Assembly (NCBI RefSeq): GCF_014873855.1
Contig: NZ_JADBEL010000002.1
Coordinates: forward strand, 216,279-280,278
Source: Sporosarcina limicola
GTDB taxonomy: Bacteria; Bacillota; Bacilli; Bacillales_A; Planococcaceae
Length of the DNA stretch: 64,000 nt
Direction of reading: 5' to 3'
Shown here: positions 26,344 through 36,031 of the stretch, in pieces
Position numbering within the stretch: position 1 is the first letter of the stretch
Layout of the letters: the number at the start of each line of letters is the position of its first letter
Program-made: the position numbers and the translations under genes
The notes under the pieces: generated by a model
What the model was told of the DNA's origin: nothing
Databases searched by the model: none
Seen by the model: the letters and a program-made list of their open reading frames with translations, nothing else

Positions 26344-27414
26344 TTACTTTTCAACTGAAAGACCCATAAGGTATTCAGTAAGAGCGTCAAGCTCATCTTC
26401 AGAGAGTTTACTGCCAAATTCAGGCATCTGATTGCTTGGCTTGTACTTTTGTGGATCCTTAATCCAGTCTTTTAAATCTTTCTCCGTATGATCCATAAAT
26501 CCAGCTACTCGATTACGGTCACCGAATGAAGCAAGGTTTGGTCCAACTGCTCCACTTTCACCGACAGCAGACGTCGCATGACATCCGATACAGCTTTGTT
26601 GGAACACTTCTTCACCTTGACTAACAGTAGCAACATCTGTCGATGGCTCTCCAGTTGCTTGCATCGCTTTAGCCCAAGCATCGAATTCAGCACGAGGCAT
26701 TGTTTTTACTTTGAAGTCCATAAGTGCGTGTGAAGGGCCACAAAGCTCCGCACATTTACCATAGAAAACTCCATCTTTAAGTTTTTTCGAATCTTTTTCA
26801 AAAACGAGATAGAACTTATTGACGTTTTCAACGTTCGTATCAATTTTACCACCGACTGCCGGTATCCAGAATGAGTGTTTGATGTCCGCAGCGATTAAGT
26901 TGAAATAAACTTTTTCGTCCATCGGTACAACAAGTTCCTGTGCTGTTACGATACCCAGTTCAGGATATTCGAATTCCCACCAGAAAAGTTTCGCCGTCAC
27001 ATCGACAACTAAATTTTCCGCATTTCCATCTTCATCCACAGCACCCATCGCTGTAACGTCGCCAAGTTTATACGTGTAATAGACTGTAGGAACTGCAAGT
27101 AGTAAAATTAAAAGAATCGGAACAATCGTCCACACAAGTTCCAACGTATGACTACCTTCAACTTGTTCTGGAACATGGTCCTCTCCTACTTTGGAACGTC
27201 TGAAACGTACGAGTGCAACTACGTAGATCGTCACAACTACAATGATTACTAGTAACATGATTGCTGAAGACAGCATCAGCAAGTTAAATTGATCCTGCCC
27301 AACTTGACCTGCCGGAAGAAGCGTGGATAGCTCTTCTTGACCACACCCCGCAAGAAACACGGTAAGAGCTGCTAATAAAGAAAAGAGACGCCACTTTTTG
27401 AGTCCTTTCATCAT
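26344..27414 (-). CDS. ctaC: Cytochrome c oxidase subunit II with fused cytochrome c domain
   Basis: This 356-residue lipoprotein has a lipobox LAGC near residues 22-25 and two membrane helices, then a CuA cupredoxin domain (about 130-240). The CuA ligands are visible in HSFWIPAVGGKIDTNV and the CAELCGPSHALM block. A C-terminal class I cytochrome c follows (about 265-350, heme motif CIGCH, methionine in SNQMPEFG). This fusion defines caa3 oxidases, which take electrons from cytochrome c through the built-in heme. GAGAGG is 12 bases before the first ATG; the next ATG codon is an equal option. Confidence 0.96.
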   Translation of the reverse strand: MMKGLKKWRLFSLLAALTVFLAGCGQEELSTLLPAGQVGQDQFNLLMLSSAIMLLVIIVVVTIYVVALVRFRRSKVGEDHVPEQVEGSHTLELVWTIVPILLILLLAVPTVYYTYKLGDVTAMGAVDEDGNAENLVVDVTAKLFWWEFEYPELGIVTAQELVVPMDEKVYFNLIAADIKHSFWIPAVGGKIDTNVENVNKFYLVFEKDSKKLKDGVFYGKCAELCGPSHALMDFKVKTMPRAEFDAWAKAMQATGEPSTDVATVSQGEEVFQQSCIGCHATSAVGESGAVGPNLASFGDRNRVAGFMDHTEKDLKDWIKDPQKYKPSNQMPEFGSKLSEDELDALTEYLMGLSVEK

Positions 27415-27511
27415 CGCTTAATGATACCTCTCTTTCTAAAAAAATGTTTTCTTATCTTGAGGATTACTTACCCCTCTATATGAATTCCTATCCAAAGAAA
27501 GAATTCCGGTG

Positions 27512-28429
27512 TTAGATGAATAGCGAGAAAATGATTATTGAGACAAACAGGATGGTCATGTAATTCAATGAATAGATGAACATCGTCTTCGCCCATTTCA
27601 AATCATCTTTCGTTTTAAATCCTTTTAGTGCAAAGTAAAGCCAACCGATATTCAAAGCGGTTGCCAGTAAAAGGAAGCCTACCCCAAGTTCAGTAAGAAG
27701 AAACGGTAGTGGGAATAAAAACAGTACCCATGCTAACATTGACTTCTTCGTTCTTGCAAATCCCTTTACAACAGGAAGCATGGGTATGTTTGCTGCACGG
27801 TATTCCTCTGTTAGACGCATGGCAAGCGCATAAAAATGCGGCGGTTGCCATATGAACATAATTAGGAATAGTGCCCAAGCACCCGCTCCAAGTGCAGGTT
27901 CGACTGCGGCCCAACCGATTAGCGGCGGAATAGCTCCGGAAATACTCCCGACAATCGTATTACTGACGTATCTACGTTTGGACCACATCGAATAGAGTAC
28001 AACATAACTGAATACTCCAGCAAGCCCCCAAAGGCCAGCTGCTGTGGATGCTGAGAATAGCAGAATTTCACCTACAACGATAAAAGTGAGCGCAAGTGCC
28101 AATACAGCCGGTGCTTTGAATCGTCCTGTGACTGTGGGTCTCAACTTCGTTCGCGTCATTACTGGATCAATATCACAATCAATCAAATTATTGAGTGCCG
28201 CAGAGCCTGCAATAATCAGACCCGACCCTACAAGGGCGTACAGAAGCAAATCAATATTTTGTAGAAAGCTCTTGTCGGTAAATTGAAACGCCAAAAACAA
28301 ACCAGTAAACGTCGTAATCATATTCGAATTGACAATACCAATTTTTATGAGTGCAAGAAAGTCCTTGAACACAGATGTCGATACAATTTCTGGTTTGACG
28401 GGTGTTGAAATTGTAGAGCCGTTTGACAT
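27512..28429 (-). CDS. ctaB: Protoheme IX farnesyltransferase (heme O synthase)
   Basis: CtaB attaches a farnesyl chain to heme B, making heme O for CtaA. The 305-residue UbiA-superfamily membrane protein has about nine helices and the prenyl-diphosphate binding motif NNLIDCDIDPVMTRTKLRP near residues 80-97, with a second acidic loop region near 210. It is divergently oriented to ctaA across 327 bases and upstream of ctaC on the same strand. AAAGGAGGGG precedes the start. Confidence 0.95.
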   Translation of the reverse strand: MSNGSTISTPVKPEIVSTSVFKDFLALIKIGIVNSNMITTFTGLFLAFQFTDKSFLQNIDLLLYALVGSGLIIAGSAALNNLIDCDIDPVMTRTKLRPTVTGRFKAPAVLALALTFIVVGEILLFSASTAAGLWGLAGVFSYVVLYSMWSKRRYVSNTIVGSISGAIPPLIGWAAVEPALGAGAWALFLIMFIWQPPHFYALAMRLTEEYRAANIPMLPVVKGFARTKKSMLAWVLFLFPLPFLLTELGVGFLLLATALNIGWLYFALKGFKTKDDLKWAKTMFIYSLNYMTILFVSIIIFSLFI

Positions 28430-28756
28430 GTTACCCCTCCTTTCAAAGTTGTTTGCGAAGACCTCTATACTTCACTATATCGAAATTCGGGTATAATTTC
28501 TATACATAAACAAAATTTCTCCAAATTCCGTTGGGCATCGAAACAATTTATTCTGTAGCTCTTATCTATAGTAAATCATTTCAGTATGCCTTTTGTGAAG
28601 TTAAAGCGTCTTTTTTATGAACAATTTGTGAAAACAGCAACTCCTTAACCATTTTTAACCGTTCTCCATTGTTTTTTCACCTTTTTTTCGTTATCATCGA
28701 AATGGCAGGGATCATCTATACTGGATGGTCATCATTAAAAAAGTAGGTGTCTTTTT
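28430..28756. promoter_or_regulatory. ctaB-ctaA divergent control region
   Basis: This is a 327-base AT-rich gap between divergent ctaB and ctaA with no coding potential that I can support. It holds two direct TTTGTGAA boxes listed separately and several TATA-like sequences (for example TATACT at 28717-28722 before ctaA). I cannot name a -35/-10 pair with confidence for either gene. Confidence 0.6.
28592..28632 (+). promoter_or_regulatory. Two ResD-like boxes upstream of ctaA
   Basis: TTTGTGAA occurs at 28592-28599 and 28625-28632, in direct repeat with starts 33 bases apart (about three helical turns). This matches the core of the ResD consensus TTTGTGAAT. ResD controls ctaA in B. subtilis. 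Binding here is an inference. Confidence 0.5.
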
Positions 28757-29668
28757 TTGCGATATAATAAATATCTAAAATGGTTCGCAGTTGCTTCTAC
28801 GATAGGAATGCTTCTAATCCTACTCGGAGGAGCCCTCGTTTCGAAGACGGATAGCGGTTTAGGATGTGGTAGACACTGGCCTGGATGTAATGGACAACTC
28901 ATCCCCGATGTGATTACTCCTGAAGTACTGATTGAATTCTCCCATCGGCTGGTTACTGGAGCGGTTGGAATCCTGATTGTCGTACTTGCTGTCTGGTCAT
29001 GGAAAGCAATTGGTCATATAAGGGAAACAAAATTCCTTTCCTTCATGGCAGTATTCTTCCTTATTTTACAAGCGTTAATTGGTGCTGCCCAAGTACTATG
29101 GGGGCAAGGTGATTTCATACTTGCACTTCATTTCGGAATTTCACTTATCTCGTTCTCAGCGGTCCTTTTATTGACACTTCTTATTTTTGAAGTGGACCAA
29201 AAATTTGATGCAGATAATCTACGGGTAGGAACGACATTAAAATGGCATACAATTGGCGTATCAATTTATTCTTATTTAGTCGTTTACACCGGCGCTCTCG
29301 TTCGCCACACAGAATCAGGACTCGCTTGTGGGTCTTGGCCATTATGTAGAAACGACTCGTTTGAACTACCGAAAAATATGTATGAATGGGTGCAGATGGG
29401 CCATCGCACAGCTGCGGCTTTAATCATCGTGTGGCTTGGTATCATCATGATTCACGCCATCCGGAATTATAAAGAACAGCGTGTCATCTACTGGGGATGG
29501 ATCATCGCCTTCACATTAGTGGTGCTTCAAGCAACGACAGGTATGATAGTCGTTTTTACACTCCTCAATCTGTATGTCGCACTGCTTCATTCGTTGTTCG
29601 TTACATTACTGTTTGGTCTATTGACATATATGATTCTACTTGTTTCGAGAGGCAAACAAACGAAATAA
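28757..29668 (+). CDS. ctaA: Heme A synthase
   Basis: CtaA oxidises the C8 methyl of heme O to a formyl group, giving heme A. The 303-residue protein has eight membrane helices in two repeats, each with heme-binding histidines (EFSHRLVT and MGHRTAAA) and the Bacillus-type cysteine pair in GLGCGRHWPGC (Cys37/Cys44) and again in GLACGSWPLC. It starts at TTG 28757 with an AGGTG site upstream. It is divergent from ctaB; a strong terminator follows, so it is monocistronic. Confidence 0.95.
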   Translation: MRYNKYLKWFAVASTIGMLLILLGGALVSKTDSGLGCGRHWPGCNGQLIPDVITPEVLIEFSHRLVTGAVGILIVVLAVWSWKAIGHIRETKFLSFMAVFFLILQALIGAAQVLWGQGDFILALHFGISLISFSAVLLLTLLIFEVDQKFDADNLRVGTTLKWHTIGVSIYSYLVVYTGALVRHTESGLACGSWPLCRNDSFELPKNMYEWVQMGHRTAAALIIVWLGIIMIHAIRNYKEQRVIYWGWIIAFTLVVLQATTGMIVVFTLLNLYVALLHSLFVTLLFGLLTYMILLVSRGKQTK

Positions 29669-29698
29669 AGTGTGAGGGTTATCCTTTCTAAATTTATC

Positions 29699-29746
29699 AG
29701 AATACAAAAAGCACTCAGGTTTCCCCTTGAGTGCTTTTTGTATTCT
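29699..29746. terminator. Bidirectional terminator between ctaA and pycA
   Basis: This is a perfect 19-bp stem with the GC-rich part GCACTCA/TGAGTGC and a CAAAAA/TTTTTG flank, around GGTTTCCCCT. It serves two convergent genes. Confidence 0.93.
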
Positions 29747-29748
29747 AA

Positions 29749-32700
29749 TTAACGTTCCAGTTCAATAAGTAAATCGCCTGTCGCAATCGATTCTCCTGCT
29801 GAGACATAAATCTCTTTTACAACACCATCATATGGCGCTTGAATCGTTGTTTCCATTTTCATGGCTTCCGTGATGAGTAAGTGTTCGCCCCTTTTCACTT
29901 TCGCCCCTTTGGATATCGCAACTTTCAAAACAGTACCCGGCATCGTTGCGGCAATATGGCCTTCATTTGAAAGATCTGCTTTTTGTTTCCTAACCGTTAC
30001 GGATTCCACACTCATATCTTCTATAATTACTTCACGTGGCTGGCCGTTCATCTCAAAATAGATTACTCTTGTTGCATCTGATTGAGGTTCACCAATTGAC
30101 ACAAGTTTCACAATCAACGTCTTCCCTTTTTCAATTTCCACTTCAATCTCTTCACCAAGTCGCATTCCATAAAGAAACTCAGGTGTGTCGATGACTGATA
30201 CATCACCGAATTGTTTATTCGTTTGTGAATACTCTTCAAAGACTTTAGGATAAAGTGCATTCGAAAGTACTTCATGGCTTGTAACTGGACGTTCTAATTT
30301 GGCACTCAACGCATCACTCATTTTCTTGAAATCGACGTCCTCTAATAACTCACCAGGTCGAACGATAATTGCTTTGCGCTCTTTCAAAATCACTTTCTGT
30401 AATTCTTCCGGGAATCCACCATAAGGTTGGCCGATATATCCTTCGAAAAATTCAATAACTGATTCTGGGAAATCAATCGACTTGCCACGGATAAGGACTG
30501 ATTTTTCATCCAGTTCATTTTGCACCAAAAATAAAGCCATATCCCCGACCACTTTGGATGAAGGTGTCACCTTTACAACATCACCAAATAGCAAGTTGAC
30601 ACGAGAATACATGCCCTTGACATCTTCCCAGCGTTCCCCTAAACCTACCGCTTTCGCCTGCTGTTGTAAATTGGAATATTGCCCACCCGGCATTTCATGG
30701 ACATAAATTTCCGAATGTGGACTCATCATGCCACTTTCGAAATGCTGGTAGTACTTTCGGACATCCTCCCAATAATACGATAAATCTTCGAATGACTTGA
30801 CGTCTGCACGCACATTACGCTTACCGCCTTGTAGCGCATAGTAGAGCGAGCTTGCTGAAGGTTGTGAAGTTAGACCCGCCATAGATCCGAGGGCAGTGTC
30901 TACGATGTCCACACCCGCTTCAACCGCTTTTGCATACATGTATATACCATTACCGCTTGTATCATGCGAATGCAAATGGATCGGCAAATCAACCGTATCC
31001 TTTAATTCTGAAATAAGTCGGTATGCGGCTTCTGGCTTCAAAAGACCTGCCATATCTTTGATGGCAAGAATATGAGCTCCGGCTGATTCAAGCTCTTTCG
31101 CCATTTCTTTATAATAATTTACTGTGTATTTCGCACGCGAATCGTCAAGGATATCTCCCGTATAGCAAATTGCTGCTTCCGCAACCTTCCCTGCTTCGCG
31201 TGTCGCATCTATCGCAACTTCCATTCCTTTAATCCAGTTCAGACTATCGAATATCCGGAATACATCGATACCTGCATCCGCTGATTCTTTAATAAATTTA
31301 CGAATAACATTGTCGGGATAATTGGTGTAACCGACTGCATTCGCACCACGAAACAACATTTGGAATAAAACATTCGGGATTTGTTCACGTAATTTTAACA
31401 GCCTGTCCCATGGGCTTTCTTTTAGAAATCTATAGGCTACATCAAATGTCGCCCCGCCCCACATTTCATAAGAAAACAGATCCGGCATAAGCCTTGCTGA
31501 TTCAGAAGCAATTGAAGTCATATCAGATGTACGGACACGTGTAGCTAATAAGGATTGGTGCGCGTCCCGGAATGTCGTATCCGTTAAAAGTACATCCTTT
31601 TGCTCTTTAATCCATTGAACAAGACCCTCTGCTCCTCGCGTATCCAATATTTGCTTCGTTCCAGGAGCAGGTTGTGTGAGAAGGTCGACTGACGGTTTTC
31701 TTATGGAATGGAATAGCGGTTTTGATTGTTTTCCGATGCCAGGAAATCCATTAATGGTTACGTTGCCGAGATAATTCAGTATTTTTGTTCCACGGTCTTT
31801 TCGCTCTGGGAATAGGAATAGTTCCGGTGTCGAATCAATAAAACCAGTATTATAATTCCCCGTAAGGAAGTTGTTATGTTTCACGACATTTTCAAGAAAC
31901 GGAATATTCGTCTTAATTCCCCTGATTCTAAATTCTTGTAAGTTTCTGTCCATTTTAGCCGCAGCTTCACGGAACGTCATTCCCCAAGTAGAAACCTTAA
32001 CAAGCAAAGAATCATAATAGGGTGTAATTACAGCTCCTTGGAAACCATTTCCTGCGTCAAGACGGACACCAAAGCCCCCACCAGAACGATAGACCATCAA
32101 TTTCCCTGTGTCAGGCATAAAGTCGTTTAACGGGTCTTCCGTCGTTACACGCGATTGGATTGCATAGCCAAATAGCGGTATTTTATCTTGTGATGGAATA
32201 CTTGCTTCGCTTTTATGAAGGTTTTGTCCATCCGCAATATGAATTTGTGCATGGACAATATCAATACCCGTCACCATTTCGGTGATTGTATGCTCCACTT
32301 GGATACGCGGATTCACTTCGATGAAATAGAAACGACCATCGGATACAAGGAATTCAACTGTTCCTGCATTGATATAGCCGACTTTCTTCATTATTTTCAC
32401 TGCTGCGTCACAAATCTGTTCACGTAGTCCCTCTTCAAGTGAAATCGAAGGAGCAATTTCAACGACTTTCTGATGGCGACGTTGAATTGAACAATCACGC
32501 TCATACAAATGGATGACGTTACCGTGCGTATCTCCAAGAATTTGGACTTCTATATGTTTCGGTTTATTAATGTATTTCTCAACATACACTTCGTCTGACC
32601 CGAAAGCAGATTTCGCTTCTGACCTTGCACGTTCGTACGCTTCCATCACTTCATCTGGGGAATTGACGATTCGCATTCCACGTCCGCCACCACCAAGTGA

Positions 32701-33186
32701 TGCTTTAATGATAATCGGATAACTAACAGATTCACCAAATTTTGCAATTTCTTCGACCGTAGTTACTGGACCGTCACTACCAGGTATCACTGGGATCTCC
32801 GCTTTGATTGCCTGCTCACGGGCTTTTACTTTATCCCCGAACATGTCAAGATGCTTCGAAGTTGGCCCGATGAATAGTATTCCTTCTTCTTCGAGACGTC
32901 GTGCGAAATCTACGTTTTCAGCAAGAAATCCGTAACCAGGGTGTACTGCATTTGCCCCCGAGTCTTTCGCAAGTGCAATTATTCCTTCAATATCAAGGTA
33001 AGCGTCAATCGGCTTCTTACCTTCCCCCACGAGATAGGACTCATCTGCCTTGTATCGATGGAATGATCCACTATCTTCCGTTGAATAAATTCCGACAGTA
33101 GGGATATTCAACTCGGTACAAGCACGAAAAATACGAATTGCAATTTCCCCACGGTTAGCTACAAGGATTTTCTTAATATTTTCCAT
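29749..33186 (-). CDS. pycA: Pyruvate carboxylase
   Basis: PycA carboxylates pyruvate to oxaloacetate (anaplerosis). At 1145 residues it is the full alpha4-type enzyme. It has an N-terminal biotin carboxylase (about 5-455, KASLGGGGRGMR, HIEVQILGD, EVNPRIQVEHT), a carboxyltransferase barrel (about 530-800, TDTTFRDAHQSLLATRVR, and the HLHSHDTSGNG metal site), a PYC linker domain, and a C-terminal biotinyl domain with AMKM and the modified lysine near residue 1110. The ATG at 33186 overlaps the ftsW stop (TGATG); a GTG one codon upstream is also possible. Confidence 0.97.
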   Translation of the reverse strand: MENIKKILVANRGEIAIRIFRACTELNIPTVGIYSTEDSGSFHRYKADESYLVGEGKKPIDAYLDIEGIIALAKDSGANAVHPGYGFLAENVDFARRLEEEGILFIGPTSKHLDMFGDKVKAREQAIKAEIPVIPGSDGPVTTVEEIAKFGESVSYPIIIKASLGGGGRGMRIVNSPDEVMEAYERARSEAKSAFGSDEVYVEKYINKPKHIEVQILGDTHGNVIHLYERDCSIQRRHQKVVEIAPSISLEEGLREQICDAAVKIMKKVGYINAGTVEFLVSDGRFYFIEVNPRIQVEHTITEMVTGIDIVHAQIHIADGQNLHKSEASIPSQDKIPLFGYAIQSRVTTEDPLNDFMPDTGKLMVYRSGGGFGVRLDAGNGFQGAVITPYYDSLLVKVSTWGMTFREAAAKMDRNLQEFRIRGIKTNIPFLENVVKHNNFLTGNYNTGFIDSTPELFLFPERKDRGTKILNYLGNVTINGFPGIGKQSKPLFHSIRKPSVDLLTQPAPGTKQILDTRGAEGLVQWIKEQKDVLLTDTTFRDAHQSLLATRVRTSDMTSIASESARLMPDLFSYEMWGGATFDVAYRFLKESPWDRLLKLREQIPNVLFQMLFRGANAVGYTNYPDNVIRKFIKESADAGIDVFRIFDSLNWIKGMEVAIDATREAGKVAEAAICYTGDILDDSRAKYTVNYYKEMAKELESAGAHILAIKDMAGLLKPEAAYRLISELKDTVDLPIHLHSHDTSGNGIYMYAKAVEAGVDIVDTALGSMAGLTSQPSASSLYYALQGGKRNVRADVKSFEDLSYYWEDVRKYYQHFESGMMSPHSEIYVHEMPGGQYSNLQQQAKAVGLGERWEDVKGMYSRVNLLFGDVVKVTPSSKVVGDMALFLVQNELDEKSVLIRGKSIDFPESVIEFFEGYIGQPYGGFPEELQKVILKERKAIIVRPGELLEDVDFKKMSDALSAKLERPVTSHEVLSNALYPKVFEEYSQTNKQFGDVSVIDTPEFLYGMRLGEEIEVEIEKGKTLIVKLVSIGEPQSDATRVIYFEMNGQPREVIIEDMSVESVTVRKQKADLSNEGHIAATMPGTVLKVAISKGAKVKRGEHLLITEAMKMETTIQAPYDGVVKEIYVSAGESIATGDLLIELER

Positions 33187-34370
33187 CACAAGGCACTTCC
33201 TTTTCTATTTGATTTTTCATATTTCACGAACATTGATACATTCATCAATATTCCTAACGCTAACGATAGCAGAATGACAGACGTTCCGCCATAACTAATA
33301 AACGGCAAAGGAACACCTGTAAGAGGAATAAGACCTGTTAACCCTCCTAAATTGACGAATGTTTGGATGCCAATTACACTGCCAATCCCAGCCGCAAGCA
33401 TACGTGCATGTGGATCTTTTGCATGCAGTGCAATTGATAATGCTCTTAAGACGATAAAACCTAAACCGCCTATAACAATAATGACACCCAACAAACCTAG
33501 TTCTTCCGATATGACCGCCATAATTACATCCGTATGGGGTTCAGGCAAATAACCCATCTTTTGAATTGAATTCCCAAGACCTAGACCTTTCAGTCCCCCA
33601 GTCCCAATAGCTATGTACCCATTCGCTATTTGGTAACCTGAACCTAGTGCGTAGTCGAATGGATTCAAAAATGCCAATAATCGACCTTGACGCCCCGGCG
33701 TCATAACAGTATCCCAAGCAAAATAAAGGATAATCACAACAGGAATAAGAGCCACCGTAACAACACCACTCATCTTTAAGAAGGTTCGTTTCTTAATGCC
33801 ACTTGCTGCCAGAACAGAGAGGGCTGCCATGACGATAATGAATGATGTACCGATATCCGTTTCCAACATTATTGAGCCGACTGCTAGAACAAGAATTCCG
33901 ATAGGTGGTGCAATCGATTGGTTAATATTATCAATCGTTCCCGCTTCGTATTTCTTTGCGAATACACTAGCGAAATAAATGATAATCACAAGTTTCGCAA
34001 TTTCGGATGGCTGAATACTACCTCCGATTGAAAGTTTGATCCAACTTTGTGCTCCTACCGATTCCCCATATCCAATAAAATGAACAAGGATTAGAAGTGT
34101 AAACATCGCAATGATTCCAGCAACCATTAAGCCTTTTCTTTTATAATTTTTATAAGGGAAAAATGCACCTATTAAAAAAGCGGGAATAGCAACCATAAGA
34201 TTCCTTATCTGAAGGATATAAAAATGATCCGGCTTATACTTATATTTTCCGACAGCCATAGCCATACTAGAGCTATAAATCATAACGAGACCAAATAGAA
34301 TAAGCATAAGGTATACAAAGAATAGCGGGAAATCAAAGTAGCGAAATAAACGCTTAATATATAACTTCAC
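33186..34370 (-). CDS. ftsW: FtsW-family SEDS peptidoglycan polymerase
   Basis: This is a 394-residue SEDS membrane protein with about ten helices that polymerises lipid II glycan together with a class B penicillin-binding protein. Typical blocks are GAQSWIKLSIGGSIQPSEIAKL near 105-130, GSGYQIANGYIAIGTGGLKGLGLGNS near 245-270 and the C-terminal PLTGVPLPFISYGGTSVI. Its position immediately upstream of pycA and downstream of ylaN matches ftsW in B. subtilis; SpoVE and RodA are paralogues of similar sequence, so FtsW is assigned by synteny. Confidence 0.9.
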   Translation of the reverse strand: MKLYIKRLFRYFDFPLFFVYLMLILFGLVMIYSSSMAMAVGKYKYKPDHFYILQIRNLMVAIPAFLIGAFFPYKNYKRKGLMVAGIIAMFTLLILVHFIGYGESVGAQSWIKLSIGGSIQPSEIAKLVIIIYFASVFAKKYEAGTIDNINQSIAPPIGILVLAVGSIMLETDIGTSFIIVMAALSVLAASGIKKRTFLKMSGVVTVALIPVVIILYFAWDTVMTPGRQGRLLAFLNPFDYALGSGYQIANGYIAIGTGGLKGLGLGNSIQKMGYLPEPHTDVIMAVISEELGLLGVIIVIGGLGFIVLRALSIALHAKDPHARMLAAGIGSVIGIQTFVNLGGLTGLIPLTGVPLPFISYGGTSVILLSLALGILMNVSMFVKYEKSNRKGSAL

Positions 34371-34391
34371 AAAATTACCTCTTTTTCATTA

Positions 34392-34423
34392 AACAAAAAA
34401 CTCAAACTTTTATGAGTTTGAGT
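34392..34423 (-). terminator. Terminator after ylaN
   Basis: ACTCAAACT pairs with AGTTTGAGT around a 6-base loop; on the minus strand TTTTTTGTTT follows. It may partly insulate ftsW-pycA from ylaN. Confidence 0.75.
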
Positions 34424-34430
34424 CTTTCGC

Positions 34431-34712
34431 TTATTTTGTGGTATATAATTCATGCAAAACCGTCATTTCTTTCTCAAGTATAGAAAGGATTTCATTTCCT
34501 TTAATACGGTCTACTAGACCCAACTTTACTGCGAAATCAATTTCACGGGAAAGACCATACATTTGCGTGTCCAATACTTCTTCATATAACGGACATTGCG
34601 GCATCGTCAAGTGATCCATCTGCACTTTAATAAGTTGTCCGATCTTATCGGCATCAGCTTGAAGCTGCTTCATTGCCTTTTCCTGATATGTTACCTGTAA
34701 TTCTATCTCCAT
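34431..34712 (-). CDS. ylaN: YlaN family protein (DUF1507)
   Basis: This is a 93-residue all-helical protein of the YlaN family, with [51 protein letters not shown] as the conserved heart. YlaN is essential under iron limitation in B. subtilis and is reported to bind iron and act with Fur in related Firmicutes. It lies upstream of ftsW, as in Bacillus, and has its own terminator. Confidence 0.93.
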   Translation of the reverse strand: MEIELQVTYQEKAMKQLQADADKIGQLIKVQMDHLTMPQCPLYEEVLDTQMYGLSREIDFAVKLGLVDRIKGNEILSILEKEMTVLHELYTTK

Positions 34713-34894
34713 GAGGACGCCCCCATCAATCGTTTTTCTATCATGGTTATCATGAATAAATTGTATCTTTTGATCCGCGAAAATGCAAGTGTTTCCCCTT
34801 TAATATAACCCATCAGATGAGAAAAGCTTTTCCTAAAGACCTCAAAGCGTTATACTGAGTAGAAAAGATTGTTTATACGTAGGGGGTTATGAAT

Positions 34895-35395
34895 TTGGAA
34901 TCTATCATTCCAATCAAAGGTAATGTTCGTTTTAAGATTACACTTGATCCTAGTGTCTGGATTTTTGACGATCGTAAAATCGACTTAAAGACATACTTCA
35001 CTGAACAACGTGTCGAAAAGGATGAGCTTGAAGAGTATAAAAGAAATATGGGACAACATTGGTCGCGAGAAATCATGGAGGGCGCAACTTTTCCACCAAC
35101 TTTGAAAACCGAGAAGAAGTTTGAAAAAACAAAAATCCTTACCGGTACATTTGGAATCTTTTTAAAACATTTCTTAAAAAATGCGGAGCCCACCGAAGAT
35201 GCCAAGACGCTATCATTTGAATCGTCTACCGGGGACAACTATACATTCCCCATCACAAGTGCTGATGAGTTCATTTTCAAATACAGTGACGAAGGTAAGC
35301 CGCTTCTTGAAGATGGTCCAGTTCACATCCTCTTCAAAGACGGTTCAAACGCCACCAATCCAATACGCAATATCATTGCAATTAGAGTCGACTGA
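34895..35395 (+). CDS. Conserved Bacillales protein in the YlaL position
   Basis: This is a 166-residue soluble protein of unknown function. Residues about 85-165 (KILTGTFGIFLKHFLKNAEP.., SADEFIFKYSDEGKPLLEDGPVHILF.., IRNIIAIRVD) suggest a beta-sandwich ending similar to the molybdopterin-oxidoreductase fold, but no cofactor motif is seen. The start is taken as TTG 34895, 8 bases after AGGGGG; the ATG two codons earlier is only 2 bases from it. It is 12 bases upstream of the YlaI-like gene, the order seen around ylaL and ylaI in B. subtilis. TATACT at 34851-34856 may be its -10. Confidence 0.72.
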   Translation: MESIIPIKGNVRFKITLDPSVWIFDDRKIDLKTYFTEQRVEKDELEEYKRNMGQHWSREIMEGATFPPTLKTEKKFEKTKILTGTFGIFLKHFLKNAEPTEDAKTLSFESSTGDNYTFPITSADEFIFKYSDEGKPLLEDGPVHILFKDGSNATNPIRNIIAIRVD

Positions 35396-35407
35396 AGGAG
35401 GGTTTCA

Positions 35408-35611
35408 ATGCGTGTCAAATGTGTCATCTGTGATGAAATCGGAAAATTGCCGGACGATGCACCTCTAGCGAAAAAATTGAGGAACCGTCCAATCCACACC
35501 TTCATGTGCGAACAATGTAACAATCGAATCACCGAGAAAACAATCGCTCGTATCGCAACAGGAAACTTTATTTTCCATCGTACTTCACACCCGATTGAGA
35601 AAGATTTTTAA
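35408..35611 (+). CDS. YlaI-like zinc-ribbon protein (DUF2197)
   Basis: This is a 67-residue protein with two CxxC pairs (Cys5/Cys8 and Cys34/Cys37) likely to hold one zinc ion, and the conserved LRNRPIHTFMCEQCNNRITEKT stretch. It matches the small YlaI family of Bacillales; the function is unknown. GAAGGAGGG lies just upstream of the ATG. It is in an operon with the preceding gene. Confidence 0.87.
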   Translation: MRVKCVICDEIGKLPDDAPLAKKLRNRPIHTFMCEQCNNRITEKTIARIATGNFIFHRTSHPIEKDF

Positions 35612-35620
35612 TCTATTGAA

Positions 35621-35652
35621 AAAAGGACTCCATTGCGTTATGCAACGGAGTC
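35621..35652 (-). terminator. Terminator after the YlaH-like gene
   Basis: GACTCCATTGC pairs with GCAACGGAGTC (one mismatch) around GTTAT. The minus strand continues CCTTTTTTC; the plus strand has a weaker TCTTCTTT, so it may serve both convergent genes. Confidence 0.75.
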
Positions 35653-35970
35653 TTCTTTATGTTCATTCATCCTTCGGACACGATAGATTATCAAAATAAG
35701 CGCCGCAACGATAAGTCCTTCTACGACCGGTAAGAATAAAGCAAGAAAAGTTAAAATCAGACAGCCAAGAAAAAGAAAAGTGTAAATCACTACGTTTTGT
35801 AATGACCTTAGTTTTTTCGCAAATCCAAGTTTGTAAACGATAGCCGCCATTAGGAAGACGAGCGCGAAAAGTACGTAACCAGCAATTTCCTTGGTCGGCA
35901 TTACATTGTATATTAAATTTGCAATTCCAGACATGCGATTTAATACAAACTCCGTATCCACAGCACCCAT
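35638..35970 (-). CDS. YlaH-like membrane protein
   Basis: This is a 110-residue protein with three hydrophobic segments (about 27-47, 58-80 and 80-96) and a basic C-terminal tail (RVRRMNEHKED). Its position beside typA and ylaI, and its size, match B. subtilis YlaH, whose function is unknown. The ATG at 35970 has AAAGGG about 9 bases upstream. The terminator hairpin overlaps its last codons. Confidence 0.78.
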   Translation of the reverse strand: MGAVDTEFVLNRMSGIANLIYNVMPTKEIAGYVLFALVFLMAAIVYKLGFAKKLRSLQNVVIYTFLFLGCLILTFLALFLPVVEGLIVAALILIIYRVRRMNEHKEDSVA

Positions 35971-36031
35971 TCAACACATCCCTTTCCTTACCCTGTTTCT
36001 TGCCACGCACTATAACCGAACTACGCTTAGG

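Noticed and set aside
34873..35238. 121-codon ORF antisense to the YlaL-position gene
   Set aside because: Serine/phenylalanine-rich translation typical of an antisense shadow; no start signal.
35663..36010. 115-codon minus-strand ORF overlapping the YlaH-like gene
   Set aside because: Out-of-frame shadow of the YlaH-like gene, without membrane pattern or ribosome site.
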